Shown here in pieces: positions 1-8,133 of a stretch of 55,320 nucleotides of DNA. Under the pieces are notes generated by a model that was not told the DNA's origin, ran no database searches, and worked only from the letters and a program-made list of their open reading frames with translations. The stretch comes from Cellulomonas marina (GTDB lineage Bacteria; Actinomycetota; Actinomycetes; Actinomycetales; Cellulomonadaceae), in contig NZ_FOKA01000022.1 in NCBI RefSeq assembly GCF_900111925.1, positions 1-55,320 of the forward strand, given 5' to 3'. Positions within the stretch are counted from its first letter, which is position 1, and each line of letters begins with the position of its first letter. The translations under genes and the position numbers were made by a program.

Positions 1-108
1 CGGGTGCTGACCACGACCCCGGTCCTGCCCCTGCCACCAGCGCCACCACCACCGCCACCGGCACCCGAACCGGTCCCGGACCCCTGGGCCGGACCCATCC
101 CCTTCTGA
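1..108 (+). CDS. C-terminal end of a proline-rich protein (partial)
   Basis: Frame 1 is open from the window edge to a TGA at 106-108. It encodes about 35 residues dominated by proline (a run of six prolines inside a Pro/Ala/Val stretch) ending in WAGPIPF. Such tails occur on actinobacterial surface or nuclease proteins, but nothing here identifies the family. The upstream part lies outside the window. At this GC content an open frame of this length can arise by chance, so the assignment is tentative. Bases 109-237, between it and the convergent SRAP gene, hold nothing I recognise. Confidence 0.35.
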   Translation, partial: RVLTTTPVLPLPPAPPPPPPAPEPVPDPWAGPIPF

Positions 109-237
109 CCACGCGGCCGCCCGCCGCGACGGGTGGTCGGCGTGCGCGACGGTCGGCCACGGGTGCAGTCGACGACCGTCGGCCGGGGGTGGCTGCACCA
201 CGTCACCGCCGGAGGGGGCTGTGGTGCTGGAACGCCG

Positions 238-1005
238 TCAGACCTGTGGTTCCGGGCCGTCCGCGGCGACCGCGGGCTCGACCGGCACCTCCTCGACGAG
301 GTCCGGACCGTTGTTCGCGACGGCGTTGACCCGCGTCGAGACCGGGGTCGCGACGAGTGCCGGCGGTTCGACCTCGAGCAGCTCGCGGGCCTCGTCGGCG
401 CCGACGGCGGGGTCGAGCCACGCGGCCCAGCGGTCGGGGGCGAGAGCCAGCGGCTGCCGGTCGTGCACGGCGGCGAGGGCCTCCGTCGCCGGGCGCGTGA
501 TGACGGTGGCGCTGACCAGCCAGCGGTCGGGGTCGTCGTCCGCCCGCGACGGGTCGCGCCAGAACTCGTACAACCCCGCCAGCGCGAGGACCGCCCCGTC
601 CTCCGGGTGGATGTACCAGGGCTGCTTGCGGGCCCCGCGCGGCGCCCCCTGCGGCGGCTTCTGCCACTCGTAGTAGCCGTCCGCGGGCAGGAGCGCCCGC
701 CGGACGGCGAAGGGCTTGGCGAAGGCGGGCTTGGTGAGCAGCGTCTCGACCCGGGCGTTGATCATGCGGCTCCCGACGGACGGGTCCTTGGCCCACGAGG
801 GCACGAGACCCCACCGTGCCGGCCGCAGCTGCCGCGTCACCTCGCCCGTCCCGCGGTCCGCGCGCTCCACCACCATGCGGACGCCGTCCGTCGGCGCGAC
901 GTCCCACGACGGCGGCAGGAGCCGGACGTCGTCGGCCACCACGGCGACGGCGAACTCGTCGGCGAGCTGCTGGTCCTCCCGGAACGAGGCGTAGCGACCG
1001 CACAT
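238..1005 (-). CDS. SRAP-domain abasic-site DNA-protein crosslink protein (YedK/HMCES family)
   Basis: SRAP proteins cover abasic sites in single-stranded DNA by forming a thiazolidine link through Cys2. The ATG at 1003-1005 was chosen over the upstream in-frame ATG at 1104 because it gives the invariant MCGRYA N-terminus, with the catalytic cysteine exposed once Met is removed. Also visible are the substrate-binding segment RMINARVET, the GYYEW motif with its conserved glutamate, and the VHDRQPLAL histidine region. Length is 255 residues, normal for the family. A Pro/Glu-rich tail follows the domain. The gene diverges from the MFS exporter across a 107-base gap. Confidence 0.93.
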   Translation of the reverse strand: MCGRYASFREDQQLADEFAVAVVADDVRLLPPSWDVAPTDGVRMVVERADRGTGEVTRQLRPARWGLVPSWAKDPSVGSRMINARVETLLTKPAFAKPFAVRRALLPADGYYEWQKPPQGAPRGARKQPWYIHPEDGAVLALAGLYEFWRDPSRADDDPDRWLVSATVITRPATEALAAVHDRQPLALAPDRWAAWLDPAVGADEARELLEVEPPALVATPVSTRVNAVANNGPDLVEEVPVEPAVAADGPEPQV

Positions 1006-1066
1006 GCTCCGAGCGTGCCACGAGCGTGCCACGAGCGAGGCTGCACGCCCGTTCGGCACCACCAGT

Positions 1067-1078
1067 CGAATCGATTCG
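1067..1078. promoter_or_regulatory. 12-bp palindrome in a divergent intergenic gap
   Basis: CGAATCGATTCG is a perfect palindrome and unusually AT-rich for this genome. It lies between the SRAP gene and the exporter gene. Its position, 35 bases before the exporter start, would suit an operator for a local repressor (TetR/MarR type). No such regulator gene is adjacent, so the role is inferred. Just upstream, at about 1010-1036, an 11-bp unit GCGTGCCACGA is directly repeated. Confidence 0.4.
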
Positions 1079-1112
1079 TCGGGCGCGCCCTCCGGTGCGA
1101 CCATGGATCACG

Positions 1113-2606
1113 ATGAGTCCCGAGCCCGCCCCCGCAGTCCCCGTCCGGGTCGATGCCGCCGAGCGCGTCCCCGACTCCTCGGCCGGTCCGGCCGACACCA
1201 CCGAGCACACCGCCCGACGCACCGCTCAGCACACCGTGGAGACTGCCGTCGAGCACGTCCCGGACTCGCCGGCCGCCCTCGCGGCCGACGTCCCCTCCGA
1301 CGTCGTCCGCGACCCGTCGGACGACGGCACCGCGGTCACGGGGACGCCACCGGCCCCGCCGGTGTCCGCCCGGTCCGGCAAGGCGTCTGTCGGCGACGTC
1401 GTCCTCCTCGGGTCGATGTGCGCCCTGCCGGCGATGGCGACCGACCTCTACCTGCCGTCGCTGCCCGACGTCGCCCGCGAGCTCGGCACGTCCGTGGCCG
1501 GCGCCCAGCTGACCATGACGGGCATGCTCATCGGCGGCGCCATGGGTCAGCTGGTCATGGGGCCGCTGTCCGACCGCTTCGGCCGGCGCCGGCCGGTGCT
1601 CGTCGGCATCGCCGGGCACGTGCTGACCTCGCTGCTCTGCACGGTCGTGCCCAGCATCGGCGTGCTCGTCGCGCTGCGCGTGTCCCAGGGCTTCCTGGCC
1701 GCCGCCGCGACGGTCGGCGCCATCGCGGTCATCCGGGACCGCTGGGTCGGGGCCGAGGCCTCGCGCATGATGTCCCGGCTCATGCTCGTCATCGGCGCCG
1801 CGCCGCTCCTGGCGCCCTCGCTCGGCGGGGGCATCGCCTCCCAGGTGGGGTGGCGGGGCGTGTTCGGCGCCCTGGCCGTCATGGGGGTGGCGCTCGCGAT
1901 CTTCGTGCACCTGCGGCTCGAGGAGACGTTGCCGCCCGAGCGCCGACGGCAGGGCGGTGTGGGGACGGCCCTGCACGGGTACGGCCAGCTCCTGCACGAC
2001 CGCGGCTTCGTCGCCCTCGCCGTGCTGCCCGGCCTCGGGATGGCGGTGCTCATGAGCTACGTCATCTCCTCGCCGTTCGTGCTGCAGGAGCAGTACGGCC
2101 TGTCGTCGCAGGCGTTCGCGCTGGTGTTCGCGCTCAACGGGATAGGGCTCGTGCTGGGTGCCCAGGCCAACGCGGCGATCGTCACGCGGGTCGGACCCCT
2201 GGGGGTGCTGCGCGTGGCGCCGGTCGTGACCCTCGTGCTGTCGGGCGCGCTGCTGGCGTTGGCGCTCACCGGAGCGGGCGGGCTCGTGCCGCTGCTGGTC
2301 GTGCTGTTCTGCATCCTCACGGCGGCGAACTTCACGCCTCCGAACGCCTCCGCGCTGGCGCTGTCCCGCCACGGCGAGGTCGCGGGGAGCGGCGCCGCTG
2401 TCGTCGGGTGCTTCCAGGCGGGCGTCGCGGGGGTCGTCTCGCCCCTCACGGGTGTGCTCGGCGGCGACGCCGTGGCCATGGCCGCCGTGATGCTCGGTGC
2501 GGCGGCGCTCTGCCTCACCGTCCTGGTCGTCGCCACGCCCGCGTACCGCAGGCGGTCCGCGGACCCGGCGGTCGCGGACGCGGTCGCGGGGGTCGGCGGG
2601 CACTGA
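1113..2606 (+). CDS. Bcr/CflA-type multidrug MFS transporter
   Basis: Proton-driven drug exporter of the major facilitator superfamily. After a polar N-terminal tail of about 95 residues rich in Ala, Pro, Asp and Thr, the sequence has twelve likely membrane segments. The family segment MATDLYLPSLPDVARELG is present in TM1, as in Bcr/CflA (DHA1) proteins, and the MFS loop signature GPLSDRFGRRRP lies between TM2 and TM3. The total of 497 residues is longer than the usual ~400 because of the tail. The ATG at 1113 was chosen because the open frame upstream of it overlaps the SRAP gene. A start nearer residue 90 is possible, which would remove the tail. Substrate unknown. Confidence 0.88.
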   Translation: MSPEPAPAVPVRVDAAERVPDSSAGPADTTEHTARRTAQHTVETAVEHVPDSPAALAADVPSDVVRDPSDDGTAVTGTPPAPPVSARSGKASVGDVVLLGSMCALPAMATDLYLPSLPDVARELGTSVAGAQLTMTGMLIGGAMGQLVMGPLSDRFGRRRPVLVGIAGHVLTSLLCTVVPSIGVLVALRVSQGFLAAAATVGAIAVIRDRWVGAEASRMMSRLMLVIGAAPLLAPSLGGGIASQVGWRGVFGALAVMGVALAIFVHLRLEETLPPERRRQGGVGTALHGYGQLLHDRGFVALAVLPGLGMAVLMSYVISSPFVLQEQYGLSSQAFALVFALNGIGLVLGAQANAAIVTRVGPLGVLRVAPVVTLVLSGALLALALTGAGGLVPLLVVLFCILTAANFTPPNASALALSRHGEVAGSGAAVVGCFQAGVAGVVSPLTGVLGGDAVAMAAVMLGAAALCLTVLVVATPAYRRRSADPAVADAVAGVGGH

Positions 2607-2640
2607 CCGGGGCCGGCCTGCGCCTCGCCGGGTCGGAGCG

Positions 2641-2728
2641 GCCCGCGCGTCGCCGGGTCGCTGTGGCCCATGTCGCGTCGGGCTCGCGCGGCGCGCGTCG
2701 CGTCGGGTCCGCGTGGCCCGCGTCGCGC
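2641..2728. repeat. imperfect direct repeats, convergent intergenic gap
   Basis: The 168-base gap between the converging exporter and aminotransferase genes is built from degenerate copies of CGTCGCGTCGGG followed by GTGGCCC-like segments. Copies occur near 2648, 2672 and 2697. No clean terminator hairpin stands out. Confidence 0.35.
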
Positions 2729-2774
2729 TGGATCGGTGGGGCGAGTCGCACCCGGTGGGCGGTGCCCTGCCGGG

Positions 2775-4031
2775 TCAGCGGGGCATCGCGCGCAGCCGGG
2801 CCACCGCCTCGTGCAGGACGTCCTCGCGCTTCGTGAAGGTGAACCGCACCCACGAGCGCAGCTCGCGGTCGGTCGCGGACCCCTCGTGCGTGAAGGCCGT
2901 GACCGGCACCCCCGCGACCCCGGCCCGGCCCGGCAGCTCCCGGCAGAACGCGGCGCCGTCCTCGACGCCGAGCGGCGCGGCGTCGGCCAGGACGAAGTAG
3001 GTGCCCTGCGGCACGACCGCCGCGAACCCCGCGTCCCGCAGCCCGTCGACGAGCAGGTCCCGGCGCACGGTGAGCGAGGCGACGAGGTCGTCCACCCACC
3101 GCGCCACCCCGGGGTCGCCGAGCGCGAAGGCGATCGCCGGCTGCAGCGGCGCCCCGGACACGTAGGTGAGGTACTGCTTGACCGTCCGCACCGCGTCCAC
3201 CAGCGCGGCGGGCCCGGTGACCCAGCCGATCTTCCAGCCCGTGAGGCTCAGGGTCTTGCCCGACGACGAGACCGTCAGCGTCCGCTCGGCCATCCCCGGC
3301 AGGGACGCGATCGGCACGTGCCGGGCCGCAGGGTCCAGGACGAGGTGCTCGTAGACCTCGTCGGTGAGCACGACGAGGTCGTGCCGCCCCGCGAGGTCCG
3401 CGACGACCGCGAGCTCGTCGGGCGTGAGCACCGTGCCCGTCGGGTTGTGGGGCGTGTTGAGCAGCAGCACGCGCGTGCGGGAGGTGACCGCCTCGACGAG
3501 GGCGTCGAGGTCCGGGCGCAGGCCGTCCGGCCCCGGTCGCAGCGGCGCGGTGGTGTGCCGGGCGCCGCTCATGGCGACGACCGCGGCGTAGGCGTCGTAG
3601 AAGGGCTCGAGGGTGAGCACCTCGTCGCCGGGCCCGGCGAGGGCCAGGACCGCCGCCGCCAGCGCCTCGGTGGCCCCGGCGGTCACGAGCACCTCGCGGT
3701 CCGGGTCGACGCGCAGCCCGTAGTGCCGCTCCTGGTGCGCGGCCACCGCCTGCCGCAGCGCGGGGATGCCGGGGCCCGGCGGGTACTGGTTGTGGCCCTC
3801 GACGAGCGCCCGGGCCGCCGCGGCGACGACCTCGGCCGGCCCGTCCGTGTCCGGGAAGCCCTGACCGAGGTTGACGGCGCCCGTGGCCGTGGCGAGCGCC
3901 GACATCTCCGCGAAGACCGTCGCCCGCAGCGTGCCGCCGCGCATGAGGCCCGCGGCCCGCGCGACCTCCTGCCAGCGGGCGGGTGCGGCGGCGGTGCCCG
4001 ACGGGCGCGTGGTCGGCGTGGTGCTGGTCAC
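2775..4031 (-). CDS. PLP-dependent class I/II aminotransferase (DapC/kynurenine aminotransferase-like)
   Basis: Fold-type I aminotransferase of 418 residues. It shows NLGQGFPDTDGP near the N-terminus, the substrate loop NQYPPGPG, LLLNTPHNPTG (the Asn that contacts PLP), the DEVYEHL segment, the Schiff-base lysine in SSSGKTLSLTGWKIGW (about Lys259) and the C-terminal WVRFTF arginine that binds the substrate carboxylate. In actinobacteria this subgroup is usually annotated as succinyldiaminopimelate transaminase (DapC, lysine pathway) or as a methionine/kynurenine aminotransferase, and sequence by eye cannot separate them. It is a single gene on the minus strand. No lysine-pathway gene is adjacent; lysA is 16 kb away. 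Confidence 0.88.
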   Translation of the reverse strand: MTSTTPTTRPSGTAAAPARWQEVARAAGLMRGGTLRATVFAEMSALATATGAVNLGQGFPDTDGPAEVVAAAARALVEGHNQYPPGPGIPALRQAVAAHQERHYGLRVDPDREVLVTAGATEALAAAVLALAGPGDEVLTLEPFYDAYAAVVAMSGARHTTAPLRPGPDGLRPDLDALVEAVTSRTRVLLLNTPHNPTGTVLTPDELAVVADLAGRHDLVVLTDEVYEHLVLDPAARHVPIASLPGMAERTLTVSSSGKTLSLTGWKIGWVTGPAALVDAVRTVKQYLTYVSGAPLQPAIAFALGDPGVARWVDDLVASLTVRRDLLVDGLRDAGFAAVVPQGTYFVLADAAPLGVEDGAAFCRELPGRAGVAGVPVTAFTHEGSATDRELRSWVRFTFTKREDVLHEAVARLRAMPR

Positions 4032-4073
4032 CCCGCGAGGATAGGCGTGGGCTCGTCCGCCGGCGCCGGAGGG

Positions 4074-4205
4074 TCAGGCGGGACCGAGGCCTGCGGCCGC
4101 CGCGAGGCCCGCGCCCAGCACGAGCACGAGCGAGCCCCACGCCGAGACGACCCACCACTCCGGGTGGGTGCGGCGCAGGCTGCGCTGCGGGGTGCGGGCG
4201 GACAT
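4074..4205 (-). CDS. 43-residue single-pass membrane peptide
   Basis: A short reading frame starts at ATG 4203-4205. It encodes a basic Arg-rich N-terminus (RTPQRSLRRTHPEWWV), one hydrophobic segment of about 24 residues and a TGA at 4074. The arginines predict N-in orientation. A GGAGG stretch lies immediately upstream, closer to the start than ideal. Composition is unlike a shadow frame: it has a clean topology and a compact EWW interface motif. It lies 42 bases beyond the aminotransferase start on the same strand and may share its transcript. Function unknown. Confidence 0.6.
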   Translation of the reverse strand: MSARTPQRSLRRTHPEWWVVSAWGSLVLVLGAGLAAAAGLGPA

Positions 4206-4312
4206 GCCTCCACCATCGGCCCCGGCGCCGCCCGTCGTGAGGGTGCCGCGCCCGGGACGGACGGATTCATCCGGGTGCTGTCACGGACGGCCGGGCGGGC
4301 GACCCGGTCGGG

Positions 4313-4855
4313 TCAGCCCTGGGTGGCCGCGAGCTCCTCCGACAGGCCCTGCAGGCGCTGCGCCAGGTCCGCGAGCGCCGTCGCGGCGTCCCCGCCGGCC
4401 GAGCCCGCGAGGGCCTCGAGCTCGGCGCGAGCCTCCTCGAGGCGCGTGCGGGCCTGCTCGACGGCCTCCGCCGGGGCGGTGCTGCCCGCGGCGGTCGCGT
4501 CGTCGAGCACGCGCTGGGCGTCGTCGACGGCGGTCTGCGCGTCGGCCAGCGCGTCCTGGCCGCCCTGCGCGGCGTCGGCCCCGAGCCCCTCGACCTGGGC
4601 GCGGGCGGCGTCGATCGCGTCCTGCGCGCCGGTCACCTGCGCCCGGGCCTCCTCGACCGCGGTGCGCGCGCGGTCGACGGCGTCCCCGGCCTGGGCCGAG
4701 ATGCTGGCGGCCGCGCCCTGCGCCTGGTCGATGGCCTCCTGCGCCTCGGCGCACCCGGCGAGGGCGGGCAGCAGCGCGCCGGCGACGAGCAGCGCGGTGG
4801 CGGCCGGCCGCAGGGGGTGGCGCCGTCGTCGGGGGAGGGCCGTGGTGCTCGACAT
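4313..4855 (-). CDS. coiled-coil lipoprotein, function unknown
   Basis: A 180-residue secreted lipoprotein. It begins with an Arg/His-rich segment, then a hydrophobic stretch ending in the lipobox LPALAGC near residue 35, where the cysteine would be lipidated. The rest is a nearly uninterrupted Ala/Glu/Gln/Asp-rich helix with heptad-like spacing (for example VEEARAQVTGAQDAIDAARAQ), ending in SEELAATQG. It probably forms an extended coiled coil outside the membrane. Start ATG 4853-4855; the Shine-Dalgarno is weak and a GTG two codons upstream is an alternative. Downstream of adhE on the same strand, but separated from it by a terminator-like hairpin. Confidence 0.75.
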   Translation of the reverse strand: MSSTTALPRRRRHPLRPAATALLVAGALLPALAGCAEAQEAIDQAQGAAASISAQAGDAVDRARTAVEEARAQVTGAQDAIDAARAQVEGLGADAAQGGQDALADAQTAVDDAQRVLDDATAAGSTAPAEAVEQARTRLEEARAELEALAGSAGGDAATALADLAQRLQGLSEELAATQG

Positions 4856-4956
4856 GACCACAGTCTGCACCGGGGGGCGGGGCCGCACGGTCCCGGCGGG
4901 CGGCTGCCGAGGGCGTAGGACCGACCCTCGTCGTGCGCGTGCGCCCCGGACGCGAC

Positions 4957-4990
4957 GGTGCCCCGCCCGGCGCAGGCCGGACGGGGCACC
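4957..4990 (-). terminator. terminator-like hairpin after adhE
   Basis: A 14-bp stem (arms 4957-4970 and 4977-4990, one mismatch) closes a six-base loop. It lies 62 bases beyond the adhE stop. There is no U-run, as is common in high-GC actinobacteria. Confidence 0.7.
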
Positions 4991-5052
4991 TCGTGGCGGC
5001 GGTCCGGGGTGGCGGCGGCGGCACGACCCACCGCCCCCCGGACCGGGCCGGC

Positions 5053-7866
5053 TCAGGCGACGCCCGCGCCGACCCCCTCCGCCGTGCGACCCCGGACGTC
5101 CTCCAGCGACGTGCCGTAGTAGGCCGCGGTCATGATCGCCTTCATGTCCTCGATCATCGGCATGCGCGGGTTCGCCGGGGCGCACTGGTCCTCGTAGGCG
5201 CCCATGGCGACCTCGTCGAGCCGGCCGAGGAAGTCGGCCTCGACGACGCCCTGCGCCTGGAAGGAGCCGGGGATGCCGACCTTGGCGCGCAGGGACTCGA
5301 CGGCCAGCGCGTAGGACTCGACGCCCTCCGCGGGGGTCGCCGCCGGCAGGCCGAGCATCGCCGCGACCTGCTGGAAGCGCTCGGGGGCCACGTAGTGCTC
5401 GTACTTGGGCCACGAGGTGAGCTTCGTCGGGACGGTGCCGTTGTAGCGGATCACGTGCGGCAGCAGCGTGGCGTTCGTCCGGCCGTGGACCAGGTGGAAG
5501 GTCGAGCCGACGACGTGCGCCATCGCGTGCACGATGCCCAGGAACGCGTTCCCGAACGCCATGCCGGCGATCGTGCCCGCGTTGTGCATCTTCTCGCGGG
5601 CGTCCTTCGTCGCCGGGTCGGCCGGGTCGCCGTTCACCGACAGCGCGAGGTTGTCGAAGATGAGGCGGATCGCCTGCAGCGCCATGCCGTCCGTGAAGTC
5701 GTTGGCGTAGACGGACACGAACGCCTCCGTGGCGTGCGTGAGGGCGTCGAAGCCGGAGTCGGCGGCGAGCGACCGCGGCATCTTGGAGGTCAGGACCGGG
5801 TCGATGATCGCCACGGTGGGCGTGAGCGCGTAGTCGGCCAGCGGGTACTTCTTGCCCGCGTCGGGGTCGGAGATGACCGCGAACGGCGTGACCTCCGCGC
5901 CGGTGCCCGAGGTGGTCGGGATGCAGACGAGCTTGGCCAGGTCGCCCAGCGTCGGGAACTTGAAGGCGCGCTTGCGCACGTCGAAGAACTTCTGCTTGAG
6001 GTCGGAGAACACGATCTCCGGGTGCTCGTACAGCAGCCACATGACCTTGGCGGCGTCCATGGGGGAGCCGCCGCCCAGCGCGATGATCGTGTCGGGGCGG
6101 AAGTGGCGCATCTGCGCGGCGCCGGCCTGGACCGTGCGCACCGAGGGCTCCGGCTCGACCTGGTCGATGATCTGCAGCGCGACCTTCGTGTGGCGCCGGT
6201 TGAGCACGTCGATGACCTTGTCGACGAACCCGAGGGTGGTCATCGTGGCGTCGGTGACGATGGTGACGCGCTCGACGTCGGGCATGTCCGCGAGGTAGCG
6301 GATGGCGTTCGGCTCGAAGTACGTCTTGGCCGGCACCTTGAACCACTGCAGGTTGTTGTTGCGGCGGCCCACGCGCTTGATGTTCACCAGGTTCACCGCC
6401 GAGACGTTGTTCGACACCGAGTTGTGGCCGTAGGACCCGCAGCCGAGGGTGAGCGAGGGGATGAAGGCGTTGTAGATGTCGCCGATGCCGCCGAGCGAGG
6501 AGGGCGCATTGGTGATGATGCGGACGGCCTTGACCCGGCTGCCGAACTCCTCCATGAGCGCCTCGTCCTGCGTGTGGATGGCGCCCGAGTGGCCGAGGCC
6601 GTCGAACTCCACCATCTGCTCGGCCAGGGTGATGCCCTGCTCGGTGGTGCTCGCGCGCAGGACGGCGAGGACCGGGCACAGCTTCTCGCGCGTCAGCGGC
6701 TCCGACGGCCCGACCTGCGACACCTCGGCGAGGATGATCGACGTGTCGGCCGGGACGCGGAAGCCCGCCTGCTCGGCGATCCACGCCGGGGACTTCCCGA
6801 CGACCGCCGGGTTCAGCTTCGCGCCGGCGCAGTTCTCGCCGCCGGCCTCGACGCCGAAGATGAACCGCTCGAGCATCGCCTTCTCGGCGGGCGTCGTGCG
6901 GTAGGCGTGCAGGACCGCGAACTCCGCGAGGGCCTCGTCGTAGATCGCCTCGTCGAGGATGACGGCCTGCTCGGAGGCGCAGATCATGCCGTTGTCGAAG
7001 GCCTTGGACAGGACGACGTCGTTGACGGCCCGCTTGAGCTTCGCCGTCTTCTCGATGTAGGCGGGCACGTTGCCGGCGCCGACGCCGAGCGCGGGCTTGC
7101 CGCAGGAGTAGGCGGCGCGGACCATCGCGTTGCCGCCGGTGGCCAGGATGAGGGCCACGCCCGGGTGGTTCATGAGCAGGCCGGTGGCCGCCATCGACGG
7201 CGTCTCGACCCACTGGATGCAGTGCTCGGGGGCACCGGCCGCGACCGCCGCGTCGCGCACCACGCGGGCCGCGGCGACCGACGACTGCTGGGCGTTGGGG
7301 TGGAACGCGAAGACGATGGGGTTGCGGGTCTTGAGGGCGACGAGCGCCTTGAAGATCGCCGTCGAGGTCGGGTTGGTCACCGGCGTCATCGCGCAGACGA
7401 CGCCCACGGGCTCCGCGATCTCGACGATGCCGTTGAGCTCGTCGCGGGCGACGACGCCGACCGTCTTGAGGTCCGCCATCGAGTTCGTCACGTGCTCGCA
7501 CGCGAAGATGTTCTTCACGGCCTTGTCCTCGAAGACGCCGCGGCCGGTCTCGGCCACCGCGAGCTGGGCCAGGTGGCCGTGCTGGTCGAGCGCGGCGACG
7601 GCGGCCTTCTTGACGAGGCGGTCGACGTCCTCCTGCGTGAAGCGCGCGTACTCCGCGAGCGCCTTCGTGGCGTTGGCGACGAGGCCGTCGATCGCGGCGG
7701 CGACGGCCGCGTCGTCGGCGGCCGGTGCCGCGACGGTGGGGGTCGCGGCGGTGGGGGTCGCAGGCGTGGGGGTCGCGGGGGCGACGGGCGCCGTCGCTGC
7801 GGCACCGGCAGCGGCCCTGGGCGCGCGGGTGCGGGTGGCGGGGGTGCCCGTCTCGGTGGTGGTCAC
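5053..7866 (-). CDS. adhE: bifunctional acetaldehyde-CoA / iron-dependent alcohol dehydrogenase
   Basis: Converts acetyl-CoA to ethanol in two NADH-consuming steps, and polymerises into spirosomes in other species. The N-terminal aldehyde dehydrogenase half carries the catalytic cysteine in NGMICASEQAV (about Cys296). The C-terminal iron-ADH half has the nucleotide loop GGGSPMDAAK, TTSGTGAE, and the metal ligands in DALTHATEAF, GIVHAMAHVVG and the following HGRTNA. Length is 937, some 50-70 residues above typical AdhE. The excess is an N-terminal low-complexity tail of Ala, Thr, Pro and Val containing an in-frame 15-bp repeat. ATG at 7866 follows a CACCACC leader with GGAGAC nearby. The promoter carries a DosR/DevR-like box, which fits induction at low oxygen. 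Implies a facultatively fermentative host. Confidence 0.97.
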   Translation of the reverse strand: MTTTETGTPATRTRAPRAAAGAAATAPVAPATPTPATPTAATPTVAAPAADDAAVAAAIDGLVANATKALAEYARFTQEDVDRLVKKAAVAALDQHGHLAQLAVAETGRGVFEDKAVKNIFACEHVTNSMADLKTVGVVARDELNGIVEIAEPVGVVCAMTPVTNPTSTAIFKALVALKTRNPIVFAFHPNAQQSSVAAARVVRDAAVAAGAPEHCIQWVETPSMAATGLLMNHPGVALILATGGNAMVRAAYSCGKPALGVGAGNVPAYIEKTAKLKRAVNDVVLSKAFDNGMICASEQAVILDEAIYDEALAEFAVLHAYRTTPAEKAMLERFIFGVEAGGENCAGAKLNPAVVGKSPAWIAEQAGFRVPADTSIILAEVSQVGPSEPLTREKLCPVLAVLRASTTEQGITLAEQMVEFDGLGHSGAIHTQDEALMEEFGSRVKAVRIITNAPSSLGGIGDIYNAFIPSLTLGCGSYGHNSVSNNVSAVNLVNIKRVGRRNNNLQWFKVPAKTYFEPNAIRYLADMPDVERVTIVTDATMTTLGFVDKVIDVLNRRHTKVALQIIDQVEPEPSVRTVQAGAAQMRHFRPDTIIALGGGSPMDAAKVMWLLYEHPEIVFSDLKQKFFDVRKRAFKFPTLGDLAKLVCIPTTSGTGAEVTPFAVISDPDAGKKYPLADYALTPTVAIIDPVLTSKMPRSLAADSGFDALTHATEAFVSVYANDFTDGMALQAIRLIFDNLALSVNGDPADPATKDAREKMHNAGTIAGMAFGNAFLGIVHAMAHVVGSTFHLVHGRTNATLLPHVIRYNGTVPTKLTSWPKYEHYVAPERFQQVAAMLGLPAATPAEGVESYALAVESLRAKVGIPGSFQAQGVVEADFLGRLDEVAMGAYEDQCAPANPRMPMIEDMKAIMTAAYYGTSLEDVRGRTAEGVGAGVA
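7736..7780 (-). repeat. 15-bp x3 tandem repeat inside the adhE N-terminus
   Basis: On the plus strand the unit is GTGGGGGTCGCGGCG, with copies at 7736, 7751 and 7766. Read on the adhE strand it encodes ATPT-like Pro/Thr/Ala repeats upstream of the enzyme's first conserved helix. It stays in frame and sits in the non-conserved tail. Confidence 0.8.
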
Positions 7867-7935
7867 CGTGGTCTCCTGTCCGTGGGAGGGGGCCGGCGCG
7901 GGGCTGGAGCCCGTGCCCGCCTCGGTACGTCCACG

Positions 7936-7978
7936 ACGCTAGGGACGGTCCGACGACGATCCCTGGGACCCACGTCCC
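7936..7978 (-). promoter_or_regulatory. adhE promoter with DosR/DevR-like dormancy box
   Basis: On the minus strand a -10 hexamer TAGCGT occupies 7941-7936, placing transcription start near 7929. Upstream, 7978-7965 reads GGGACGTGGGTCCC, a perfect GGGAC-N4-GTCCC palindrome within TTCGGGAC...GTCCCAGG. The known mycobacterial DosR box is TTSGGGACTWWAGTCCCSAA. The palindrome centre lies about 42 bases upstream of the inferred start, the classic position for DosR-type activation from next to the -35 region. The start codon is about 63 bases downstream of the transcript start. The regulator gene is not in this window. Confidence 0.65.
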
Positions 7979-8052
7979 GAAGTCGTCCCACCACCTCACG
8001 GGTGCGCGCGCGGGCGACGGGGGACCGGGACGGAGGTCCCCCTCCGCCGCCC

Positions 8053-8120
8053 GCCGTGCCGCCTGCCGTGCCGCCTGCCGTGCCGCCTGCCGTGCCGCCT
8101 GCCGTGCCGCCTGCCGTGCC
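8053..8120. repeat. 12-bp x5.7 tandem repeat after the antiporter gene
   Basis: GCCGTGCCGCCT is repeated five times exactly from 8053 to 8112, then truncated to eight bases. It lies 13 bases beyond the stop codon of the antiporter gene (minus strand), in the 267-base gap before adhE. Non-coding as read here. Confidence 0.92.
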
Positions 8121-8133
8121 CGCGGACGGCCGG

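Noticed and set aside
8053..8120. CRISPR-like or phage-type repeat array at the antiporter/adhE gap
   Set aside because: Units are contiguous 12-mers with no spacers and no cas genes nearby; it is a minisatellite. The same applies to 43018-43129.
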